In this document: positions 54,906 through 64,000 of the stretch, one piece after another
Layout: each line of letters begins with the position of its first letter
How positions within the stretch are numbered: position 1 is the stretch's first letter
From: Lepus europaeus
Taxonomy: Eukaryota > Chordata > Mammalia > Lagomorpha > Leporidae
Reading direction: 5' to 3'
Length of the DNA stretch: 64,000 bases
Assembly (NCBI RefSeq): GCF_033115175.1
Contig: NC_084835.1
Span: forward strand, 59,874,448-59,938,447
Notes under the pieces: model-generated
Database searches by the model: none
Told to the model about the DNA's origin: nothing
What the model saw: only the letters and a program-made list of their open reading frames with translations
Made by a program: the position numbers and the translations under genes

Positions 54906-55568
54906 AAAAGAGCCGTGAGAGATTACATCACTCTTCTTTTACAATTCAAACTGGGATGAGAGGGCCTTTCGCTCATCCAGCCCTCTGAGCTTTAAGAAGG
55001 AGTGCTTAATTTTAAGTTGCTTATTTCTACCTGCGATTGTTCAATATGAAGAGTCACAAAAGGGAAATAACAGATCTTGGAAGGAGGCATCCCTTCGTGT
55101 CTACCTCCAGTATGTGTCCATACAAGTGAGAAAATCCACACAGGGGTTGAAAATTTGGGGAAGATCAATCTCAATCAAGATAACACTTATGATCTATCTC
55201 GAACATTCTTTTGGTCTCTCTCATTGGTACTCAGGCGGTTAAAAAGGAAGATTCCGATTTTTCTTGTTTTTCCCTGAAAGGAAAAAGACGGACCTTGATG
55301 CCGCTCCACATGCTCGTGGTGCTAACGGTGTGACGTGGTGGCTCTCTGGGGACCCCGTGGCTCACAGCCTGTCTCACGAGGCGGGGGCGTGTGTGTCGCA
55401 GCCCAAGCCACTCCATTACCCAGACGGCCCCAGTTTCTTGGATTCGCTGCCTTCATTTCCTCTGCCAAGTTTGAGGTTACTGCTCCCCACTGAGCCTTTT
55501 ATGCAGAATAAAGGCCTGTTAATGATGCAACTGTGGCTTTTTGCCACAAAAGAACCCACTTTAAAAAA
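54906..55568. other. Upstream flank, nothing recognised
   Basis: No gene or repeat identified. Confidence 0.45.
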
Positions 55569-55684
55569 TCTCTCTCACTTCTTCCTCCTCCTCCTCCTTC
55601 TCCCTCCTCCTCCCCCTCTCTCTCCCTCTTCCTTCTCCTTCAACCTCCCTTCCCCCTTCTCCACCATCTCTCTTCCTCTCCCAC
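55569..55684. repeat. Polypyrimidine (CT-rich) tract
   Basis: About 115 bases almost entirely of C and T (CTCCTCCT and CTCTCC patterns). Confidence 0.92.
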
Positions 55685-55997
55685 CTCGGTGCCTGTCTCT
55701 CTGTTTTGTCTTTGCATGAAACAGCCACGCCATCCTCAGACGGGGCTAGCAGACATCTTGGCATTTGCCTGCTGAATCACCCCCACTCCCCAGGAGACGA
55801 GGGGCTGCAAGTGCGGGCAGAGACTGAGGGTCTTCCTCCCACGTGTAGGCGGGAGACTGGGCCCTGCAGCCCCACCCATCTCTCCAGCCTTGGTTTCTTG
55901 CCGCAGAATCTCTCACCTTCTGAGGAAGTGGACCTACTTTAGTCTCCGTCTCCTGATAACTTCTCTAATTTCTAAGCCCTGACACATCTTTAAGAAC

Positions 55998-56027
55998 TTT
56001 TTTTTAAGAGTTGGGGGATAGGGTGGG

Positions 56028-56064
<37 letters not shown>

Positions 56065-56321
56065 CTTCCATCCGCTGGTTCACTCCCCAAATGGCTGCAA
56101 CTGCCAGGGCTGAGCCAGGCTGCAGCCAGGAGCTGGGAGTTTCTTCCAGGTCTCCCACATGGGTGCAGGGGCCCAAGCACTTGGACTATCTTCTGCTGCT
56201 TTCCCAGGTACATTAGCAGGGAGCTGAATTGGAAGGGAGCAGATGGAACTTGAACCAGTGCCCATATGCAATGCCGGTGCTATAGGTGATGGCTTTACCT
56301 GGTACACCACAGTGCCAGTCC
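55998..56321 (-). mobile_element. CSINE with (GA)n
   Basis: Eroded tail, pure GA run at 56032-56062, head 'ccacagtgccagtccc'. Confidence 0.87.
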
Positions 56322-56373
56322 CAAAAAACCATATTTTCTAGGCCTTTAATTTTTTTAGAGATTTATTTGACAG

Positions 56374-56640
56374 GGGCTGGCATTTTGACACAACAGGTTA
56401 AGCCACTGCATCCCTTAAGAGAACCAGTTCAAGTCTTGGCTGCTCTGCTTTTGCTCCAGATCCCTGCTGATGTACCTGGGAAACAGCAGTGGATGTCCCA
56501 AGTCTTTGGGCCCCCTTTACCCATGTGGGAGACCCAGATGGTGTTCCTGCCTCCTGGTTTCAGCCTAGCCCAGCCCAAGCCATTGTGGCCATTTGGGAAG
56601 TGAACCGGTGGATAGAAGATCTCTTTCTCTCCCGCCACCC
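56374..56640 (+). mobile_element. CSINE lacking its A-tail
   Basis: Head 'ggggctggcattttgacac', body to 'gatctctttctctcccgcc'. The AAATAAAT end is absent. Confidence 0.8.
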
Positions 56641-56664
56641 CCACCATGCCCGTGTCCCTCTCCC

Positions 56665-56917
56665 CTTCAAGTTATTTGAGAGCCAGAGAGAGTTCCCATC
56701 TGCTGGTTTACTCTCAAATGCCTACAATTTCTGGGGCTGGACTGGGCTGAAGCCAGGAACTGGGAATGGAATCCATGTCTGTCTTGTGGGTGGCAGGAAC
56801 CTAGTGACTTGGACCATCACCACTGCTTGCAAGGGCTTGCATTTGCAGGAAGCTGGGAATAAAAATTGTGTACTCTGATTAGGAATGTGGCTCTCTTAAC
56901 CTCTAGGCTAACTGCCC
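56665..56917 (-). mobile_element. Old CSINE
   Basis: 'cttcaagttatttgagagccag' and 'ggctgaagccaggaactggg' identify it. The head is eroded ('taggctaactgccc'). Confidence 0.65.
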
Positions 56918-58429
56918 ATTCTTATCCCATGCCTTTGCATGTGATGTGGCTTTTTCAATATACTGTTGTTTTATCATTCAATTACTTTATTAGTTTATGC
57001 ACCCAACAAATGGTTATTGAGTGCTTCTACCTAACAACTCCTGTGCTCAGATAAAGAAATCCATGAAAGGGTTCCTCTTTGCAACTGCCTTCTAGCAGGC
57101 CAAGAATCAGGACACTGGATGTCCCTGGAGCCACTTCAAATCCTGTCATCCCCACACCATTCTCCAACTAGAGGACAGTCCCCTTAACCATGCATGCTCC
57201 CAGTTGTTTTAAGTAGCTGCAGCCTAGCAAGGTGTTGCATCTCAACAGGCCCATGTCAAGAACTTCACCTCTGACCCCAGGGCTTCTTGGATGCCGTAAA
57301 AGGCACCTGCTAAGCACTTGTGCATGTGTAACCTGGACATGAGGGACTTAACCCCTGTGGACATCCTTGACCAGTGGATGATGAGAACTCCCCCTTTTCA
57401 TTGTTGGACCAAGATGTGAATCAGAGGCAGTACCCCGTTCAATTCTCCCTGTGGCCCTTGCACAACCCAGGTGGATCATGGGCAATGCCAGAGGATTAGG
57501 CAAACATAAACAGATGGTACTGTATTGCAAGGGCTTTGCTGATGTGAAATCTTCATTGGAGCACGTTAGCAACTCTTTCAGCACTTGGGTGCAACCATTC
57601 GTCCAGCAGTTGAATTTTTTTCAGTTGCCATTAATAAAATGGGAATTAAACTAAAATGACACCTTAGGAAAAAGGGAAGCACACCAAGACTTTCTTGAGC
57701 TGGGGTGTGGTGGTGTTCCTGTTCTCTGTCATAAGAGAATCCATAGGAACACTGAGGTTTGGGGAAAGCCCAGTACAGAAGACCTGACCACCAAAGGAGG
57801 AAGGGACCAAGGAGAGGGGGCATATCCAAGACTACACAGCATCTCATTAATGGGAGCGTGGTTTCTGGTTGCTGTGAGACAATGAGTTCCTGCACTCCCA
57901 TAAGGGGTTTATATGTCAGATTAGACAGCCCAGAGCTAGCCTAGGTGCACTTTCTTAAGAAATGTTAACATTTTAGGGCTAGATAAAGGACTTTCCAATG
58001 TCTGGCCTGGCAAGCCAAGCCAAGATAAGACCTGCAGATTATCTTAACAACTTTGTTTACCTTATCAGAGTTTGGGGTTACTTAAAGGGCAAGATGGTGG
58101 TCAGGTCCAAAATGGCTACAATCGTTGTCAAGTTGAATCACTACAACTGATTATCCAGACATCCCGAAAACTGCTATGCCAGTCCACTCTGTTGATAACA
58201 TCATGCTGTGGACCAGCTGTGTATAAACTGGCAAGAACTTTAGATGTTCTTATAAACTACAGGGTTGGCTGAGGGTGAGAGATATGGGTGATGCAGATCC
58301 AAGGATCTGCTACTTAGGCGAAGATTTTAGGGATCCAATGGTCTGAGGGAAGACGGGACACTCTGTCTTAGGTAAAGGGGAAGTGGTTGCCTCTTGCAAC
58401 CTCTACCAGTAAAAACAAAAGGTAAACAC
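56918..58429. other. Upstream flank, unclassified
   Basis: 1.5 kb with no repeat that I can name. A plus-strand frame at 57451-57654 resembles no protein I know. Confidence 0.4.
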
Positions 58430-58738
58430 AGGGCTGGGAATGTGACCTCAGGACGTTGGTATCACCTGTTAGAGCACTTGTGTTCAAGCCCCAGTTCTGC
58501 TCCCCATTCCAGCTTCCTGCTAATGGAGACTCCGGGAGGGAGCAGTGATGGCTTGTTGGGTACCTGCCACCCATCCAGAAGCCTGGATCGAGTTCCTTGC
58601 TTTTCATCCCAGAATAGTCCTGGGCATTGAAGGCATCTGGGGAATGAACCCTTGGATGGGAACTCTGTCTAACTGTTTCTCTGTTTCTTTCTTTCTCTCT
58701 TTCTCTCTCTCTCTCTCAAAAAAAAAAAAAAAAAAAAA
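58430..58738 (+). mobile_element. CSINE, diverged head
   Basis: 'acagggctgggaatgtgacc' start, CT-rich run, then a simple poly(A) of about 18 instead of AAATAAAT units. Confidence 0.75.
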
Positions 58739-58875
58739 GAAGAAGAAGAAGGAAAAAAGACATAGCATTTAATAAACCTCTTTGAGTTTTGGAGGCATTG
58801 TGCATCCTATCCTTGGAAATAGCACTCTGCTGTGTTTGCAGCACACTCCAATTTCTCCTTCTCCAAGAGTGTCTG

Positions 58876-59182
58876 GGAGGCTGCCACTGTGGCGCAGCAG
58901 GTTAAAGCCTGGCCTGAAGCGCTGGCATCCCATATGGGTGCCGGTTCTACTCCCAGCTGCTTCTCTTCCAATCCAGCTCTCTGCTATGGCCTGGGAAAAC
59001 AGTAGAAGATGGCCCAAGTGCTTGGGTCCCTGCACCCATGTGGGAGACCCGGAAGAAGCTCCTGGCTCCTGGCTCCAGATCGGTGCAGCTCTGGCCGTTG
59101 CGGGAGGCCCTCTCTCTCTGTCTCTACATCTCTCTGTAACTCTGACTTTCAAATAAATAAAAAATAAATCTTAAAAAAAAAG
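58876..59182 (+). mobile_element. CSINE
   Basis: Head 'gaggctgccactgtggcgcag' and tail 'caaataaataaaaaataaatc'. Confidence 0.9.
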
Positions 59183-59224
59183 TATCTGAGTTAGTGGAGG
59201 AACTCACTGTGGCTTCTTGGCGAA

Positions 59225-59850
59225 AGGTGACTTTGGGTCCCTTGGGTCCACTTAGGCGTGGAAGATGAGAAAGTGAGGTTCATAGAATAGAGTAGGGTAG
59301 TGATTGTGAGGGTATATGGCGGGAAGGGGAGATGATGGTCAGAGATGATGAAGTTGCTGCTGTGTAGGGTAAATCCTGTGGATTTGTGCACAGCACAGTC
59401 ACTCTAGTTAACAACAACAGTGCCATATCATATACTTGAAACCTGCTGGAAAAGTAAGGACCTGAGCATTCTCACTACTTCAGCCCATGTAAAAGCAACT
59501 ATGTGAAGAGATTGATATATTCATTAGATTGACCGCAGTCTTCTGTTCACTATGTGTGTGTCTATCAAAACATTATCTATTGGGGCCAGCGCTGTGGCGC
59601 GGCGAGTTTAAGCAGGCCGGGGCTTAAAGTGGCTGCATCAGCATCCCATATGGGTGCCGGTTTGAGTCCTGGCTGCTCCATTTCCAATCCAGCTCTCTGC
59701 TATGGCCTGGGAAAGCAGTGGAAGATGGCCCAAGTCCTTGGGTCCCTGCACCTGCGTGGGAGACCTGGTAGAAACTCCTGGCTCCTGGCTTCAGATAAGC
59801 ACAGCTCCGGCCGTTGTGACCATTTGGGTAGTGAACCAGCAGATGGAAGG

Positions 59851-59888
<38 letters not shown>

Positions 59889-60020
59889 GCTCTACCTCTC
59901 TCTGTAAGTCTGTCTTTCAAATAAATAAAATAACTCTTTAAAAAAAATTTTAAAAATCATTATCGTACACCTTAAATCTATACACTTTTTATGCAAAATA
60001 AAAATCAAAATGAAGAAATA
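59225..60020 (+). mobile_element. Old L1 3'UTR, sense, with nested CSINE
   Basis: 'agttaacaacaacagtgcc', 'acttgaaacctgctgg' and 'cgtacaccttaaatctatac' are L1M-type 3'UTR signatures, colinear across the SINE at 59582. Confidence 0.78.
59582..59955 (+). mobile_element. CSINE nested in L1 3'UTR
   Basis: Head 'ggggccagcgctgtggcgcg', long CT run, tail 'caaataaataaaataactc'. 'aaacattatc' and 'aaatcattatc' flank it. Confidence 0.9.
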
Positions 60021-60351
60021 GTACAAACCAGATCGAAGACCATAACATTAAGTTCAAACAGTCAGTGACAAGAATTAGGAGCCCCAAGCTGCCAGAGTTG
60101 GTTAAGAGAATCTCTGCTCCGAGAATTTTGTGAAAGTCTGGGCAGCGGCTCGGGTGCACAAGTGCCCCAGGTACCATTGTCCACAGTGGCCTAGTGACCT
60201 CGTAGACCCTGAATAATTTTCTGAAAATTTAATTTTGAGAAACTGTATTCTCCATAGACGACTGAAAGTTAAATGCGATTTTAAGGGCTACAAAAACACT
60301 CAGAAGTATGCTGGGCAAATTATTGCTACAATTGAAGGGCTGGAGTAACTA

Positions 60352-60750
60352 TGTTTCAAAAAAGTGCCTCCATTCAGAGAGGCAGGCGGGACTTACCTTA
60401 AAAGCGGCCTCACTCTGGGGAGACCGAAAGTTACAATGGAACAGCTCGCTAGCGTTCACCATATAAGGAAATCTCCTGGATCTGACCCAATCAGGAACAC
60501 CACGTTCGATCAGGAAGTACCAGAGGTGACCCCAGCCAATCCACTGTTACCCCACACCCCTCGATGATGTAACCCGGCTTTAAAAGAGGCTCCCAAGCCT
60601 GGCTCAGGGCCTTCCTCTGCTCTTCGCTGTGCGGTTGAGTAGACGGGTCCCTGCTGCAGCTTGTACTTCCGAAATAAACCTTGTTCTTGCATTTCGGTGT
60701 GTTCAAGTCTCTGGCGGCATTCGGGGATCCGGCGATCTGGACACAAAACA
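60352..60750 (+). mobile_element. Solo LTR of an endogenous retrovirus
   Basis: About 399 bases with TGTTT...AAACA inverted ends. It has a CCAAT motif (about 60536), a TATA-like 'ctttaaaag' (about 60570) and AATAAA (60671-60676), in the order U3-R-U5. No clear target duplication and no internal retroviral sequence. ERV1-like by layout; family not identified. Confidence 0.6.
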
Positions 60751-60804
60751 ATCATGTTGCAATTCTTCAACAAGGTCACAATAGGTATTGAAAAACTATT
60801 CAAG

Positions 60805-61109
60805 GGACCGGCGCTGTGGTGTGGTGGGTAGAGCTGCCACCTGCATTGCTGGCATCCCATGTGGGCGCCAGTTCGAGTCCTGGCCACTCCACTTCTGATC
60901 CAGCTCTCTGCTATGGCCTGGGAATCAGTAAAAGATGGCCCAAGTCCTTGAGCCCCTGCACCCATGTGGGAGACCCAGAAGAAGCTCCTGGCTCCAGCCA
61001 TTGTGGCCAAATGGGGAGTGAACCAGCAGGTGGAAGACCTCTCTCTCTGCCTCTCCTCTTTCTGTGTAACTCTGACTTTCAAATAAATAAAATAAATCTG
61101 TAAAAAATA
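60805..61109 (+). mobile_element. CSINE, left arm of inverted pair
   Basis: Head 'gggaccggcgctgtggtgtgg' and tail 'caaataaataaaataaatctg'. Confidence 0.9.
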
Positions 61110-61135
61110 CTCAAGTTCATTAGTTTGATATCTTA

Positions 61136-61159
61136 TTTTTTTTTTTGATTGGCAGAGTT

Positions 61160-61212
<53 letters not shown>

Positions 61213-61436
61213 TCTTCCTTTTTCCGTTGGTTCACCTCCAAAATGGCCATCACGGCTGGCGCAGCTGATCCGAAGCCAGGAGCCAGGTGCTTCTCCTGGT
61301 CTCCCATGCGGGTGCAGGGCCCAACTTGGGCCATCCTCCACTGCCTTCCTGGGCCACAGCAGAGAGCTGGACTGGAAGAGGAGCAACCGGGACAGAATCT
61401 GGCACCCCAACCGGGATTAGAACCTGGGGTGCCGGT
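61136..61436 (-). mobile_element. CSINE, right arm of inverted pair
   Basis: 'ttttttgattggcagagttag' tail, (GA)n at 61162-61207, head 'cctggggtgccggtg'. About 27 bases from the copy in the opposite direction. Confidence 0.88.
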
Positions 61437-61566
61437 GATTCATATTTTATTAATTTAGCATCACTTGTCATGTTTAGCCAGTAATTTCACCATAACTTTA
61501 ACTTAGTGGCAGGAATTAATCTTATTATAATCCTCAAATGATGTGTGTCTTAAAAAAACAATGAAG

Positions 61567-61900
61567 GGAGCCAGCACTGTGGCATAGCGGATAAAGCTGC
61601 CGCCTGCAGTGCTGGTATCCCATATGAGTGCCGGTTCGAGTCCTGGCTGCTCCACTTCCCATCCAGCTCTCTGCTATGGCTTGGGAAAGCAGTGAAAGAT
61701 GGCCCAAGTCCTGGGGTCCCTGCACCCATGTGGGAGACCCAGAGGAAGTTTTTGGCTCCTGGCTTCGGATCGGTGCAGCTGCAGCCATTGCAGTTATTTA
61801 GGGAGTGAACCAACAGATGGAAGACCTCTCTCTCTTTCTCTCTGCCTCTCTGTGTAACTCTTTGACATAAATAAATGAATAAATCTTAAAAAAAAAATAA
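61567..61900 (+). mobile_element. CSINE
   Basis: Head 'ggagccagcactgtggcatag' and tail 'aataaatgaataaatcttaa'. Confidence 0.9.
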
Positions 61901-61909
61901 AAAATGGAG

Positions 61910-62230
61910 GGGCTGGCACTGTGACACAGCAGGTTAAGCTATTGCCTGCAGCACCAGCATCCCATTTAGGTACCAATTCAAGTGTTGGCTGCTCCGCTTC
62001 TGATCCAGCTCCCTGCTGGTATGCCTGGGGAAGCAGCAGAGGATGGCCCAAGTATTTGGTCCCCTGTACCCATGTAGGAGACCCAGATGAAGCTCCTGGC
62101 TACTGGCTTCAGATCAGCCCAGCTCTGGCCACTGTGGCCATATGCGGGTGGAAGACCTTTCTCTCTCTCTCTCTCTGCTCCTACACCCCATAACTCTGCC
62201 TTTCAAATAAATAAATAAATCTTTTAAAAA
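61910..62230 (+). mobile_element. CSINE, tandem with previous
   Basis: Head 'ggggctggcactgtgacacag' and tail 'caaataaataaataaatctt'. Confidence 0.9.
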
Positions 62231-62637
62231 ATGGAAAAGCTATGATGTTTTCCAGTATTATGAAACTTTCATTTAAGGATATTATTGCATCTAATATGGG
62301 AAAAAGAAAAGTTAATTTTGAAATCGAGTATATTGTGGACTCTGTAATAAAAGTGATTGCTCTCTCTCTCTTTTTCTAGCATTTTCCACATTTGAGAACT
62401 CAGTTTTAGTGTCAGAAAACTCTACAATTTGTTTCACTTAAATAACATTTTTTAGAAAGTAAATATGGTCAATGCATTTTTCTTCAAAGAGTTTCTCAAC
62501 CCTTTGGGTACTTTTCATGGCTATTAAAATTTTTGTTACAGTGTCATTTTGCTTATAATATTAATTTTACTTAAAGCATAATTCCAAATCAGTACTGAGC
62601 AAATATTTTTGGAAGAGGGTATTTAAAAATCATACCT
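62231..62637. other. Upstream flank, nothing recognised
   Basis: AT-rich. No gene or repeat identified. Confidence 0.5.
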
Positions 62638-62944
62638 GGCTGGCGCCGCGGCTCAATAGGCTAATTCTCCGCCTGCGGTGCCAGCACACCGGGTTCTAGA
62701 CCCGGTCGGGGTGCTGGATTCTGTCCTGGTTGCCCCTCTTCCAGGCCAGCTCTCGACTGTGGCCCGGGAGTGCAGTGGAGGATGGGCCGTGCACCCCCAT
62801 GGGAGACTAGGAGAAGCACCTGGCTCCTGGTTTCATATCAGCATGGTGCGCCAGCCATTGGAGGGTGAACCAATGGCAAAGGAAGACCTTTCTCTCTCTC
62901 TATCTCTCTCTCCACTCTGCCTGTCCCTCCCCCCCCCCAAAAAA
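62638..62944 (+). mobile_element. Young CSINE with 13-bp target duplication
   Basis: Head 'ggctggcgccgcggctcaat', same subfamily as 16117-16440, ending in C and A runs. AAAAATCATACCT flanks it at 62625-62637 and 62945-62957. Confidence 0.92.
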
Positions 62945-63074
62945 AAAAATCATACCTTTGACTTGCATTTTAGAATGTGCATCTTTACACTTTGGAAAAT
63001 TTCTAAGTGAGTATTCTGAAGCTGATAGCCCTGCCTTCCCACTCAGGTTCAATGAGAGTTTAAGTTTATACGGG

Positions 63075-63422
63075 AATGGAGCCAAAGCTGTGGCAGGTAA
63101 AGCCGCTGCCTGTAGTGCCAGCATCCTGTATGGGCACCAGTTCTAGTCCCAGCTATTCTACTTCCAATCCAGCTCTCTGTTATGGCCTGGGAAAGCAGTA
63201 GAAGATGGCCCAGGCACTTGGGCCCCTGCGCCTGCGTGGGAGACCCGGCAGAAGCTCCTGGCTGCTGGCTTCGGGTTGGCATGGCTCCAGTTGTTGCGGC
63301 CAGTTGGGAAGTGAAGCAGTGGATGGAAGACCTCTCTCTCTCTATCTCTCTCTCTCTCTGCCTCTCCTTCTCTCTGTGTGTAACTCTGACTTTCAGATAA
63401 AAAATAAATCTTTAAAAAAATA
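63075..63422 (+). mobile_element. CSINE
   Basis: Head 'ggagccaaagctgtggcagg' and tail 'agataaaaaataaatcttta'. Confidence 0.88.
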
Positions 63423-63499
63423 CTAGATAAAAGAATAAAGGCTCCCCACATTATCAGAATAATGTGGCACATTTAAAAAAAAGTTTACACTGGGCAATT

Positions 63500-63777
63500 T
63501 TTTTTTTAAAGATTTATTTATTTATTTGAAAGGCAGAGTTACAGAGAAAGAGAAATCTTTGATCCATTGATTCACTCCCCAAATGACTGCAACTTCATCG
63601 AGGTCTCCCACATGGGTAGCAGAGACCCAAGTAACTGGGCCATCTTCTGCTATTTTCCCAGGCACAATAGCAGGGAGCTGGATCAGAAGTGGAGCAGCTG
63701 GGACTCGAACTAGCGCTCATATGGGATGCCAGCATCACCAGCGGTGGTTTAACCAGCTGCACCACAAGGCTAGCCCC
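63500..63777 (-). mobile_element. CSINE
   Basis: 'aaagatttatttatttatttg' tail and 'caccacaaggctagcccc' head. Tail-to-tail with the previous copy, about 80 bases apart. Confidence 0.9.
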
Positions 63778-63897
63778 TAATGTGTGTTCTTAATAACCCT
63801 AAATATCCACAAAAGGAACAGAGAAGTTGCCTGAGTTCTTGGCTATCACCCAAATGTCAGTTTTGCCAAAGGCTTGTAGCTGCAGTGTTACTTGGCT

Positions 63898-64000
63898 TTT
63901 TTTTTTTTTTTAAAGGTTTATTTATTTATTTGAGAGGCAGAGTCTCAGACACAGCTCACTCTCCAAATGGCTGCAATAGTCAGGACTGGGCCTGGCCAAA
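63898..64000 (-). mobile_element. CSINE, cut by window end
   Basis: 'aaaggtttatttatttatttg' tail and the start of the body; the remainder lies outside the window. Confidence 0.85.

Noticed and set aside
55264-55719. 151-codon plus frame
   Set aside because: Its second half is translation of a polypyrimidine tract and its first half matches no family I know.
57348-57654. Possible exon or retrogene from frames on both strands
   Set aside because: No similarity to a known family, no splice signals in register and no supporting conservation visible.
1058-63777. tRNA genes at CSINE heads
   Set aside because: CSINE heads descend from a tRNA but are part of dispersed retroposons and lack a full cloverleaf.

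Overview
The window is vertebrate nuclear DNA from a lagomorph, most probably a leporid such as rabbit. The evidence is more than fifty copies of a tRNA-derived SINE with the lagomorph C-repeat (CSINE) layout: a GGGGCYGGYGCYGYGG start, a CCCATATGGG core, a CT-rich run and an AAATAAATAAAATCTTTAAA-type end. Two L1 3' ends also look lagomorph-specific. The species is an inference; the order is well supported.

One protein-coding gene is visible and it is complete: RAB12, on the minus strand, in six coding exons from 37423 (start codon) down to 13389 (stop codon). All ten splice sites are GT/AG and the phases join without error. The product has 244 residues with all five G motifs, the LRRK2-target serine 106 and a C-terminal CC prenylation motif. 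The first exon lies in a CpG island (about 36720-38270) with GC boxes and an NRF1-like site. A poly(A) signal at 12322-12327 with a GT-rich element beyond it gives a 3'UTR of about 1.1 kb.

Layout: 1-12.2 kb is downstream flank, mostly old L1 sequence (minus) with nested CSINEs and a solo LTR at 4701-5251, plus a younger L1 3' end at 7972-9138. 12.3-37.7 kb is RAB12. Its 15.4-kb intron 1 carries most of the intronic repeats, including an LTR fragment holding a G-rich minisatellite (25191-25321) and a second young L1 3' end (33066-33905). 38.3-64 kb is upstream flank: a GTG-rich minisatellite with a 185-bp higher-order period (39350-40262), then dense CSINEs, MaLR-type LTRs, L1 pieces and a second ERV-like LTR (60352-60750). 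I see no exon of another gene there.

CSINEs are absent around the promoter and around exons 4-6 and the 3'UTR, and dense elsewhere. Apart from RAB12, the open reading frames are by-products of repeats or of GC-rich sequence. I found no undescribed biological system; the points worth checking are structural (inverted L1 pair around exons 2-6, a tail-less CSINE with perfect target duplications, satellite arrays, and the start-codon context of RAB12).
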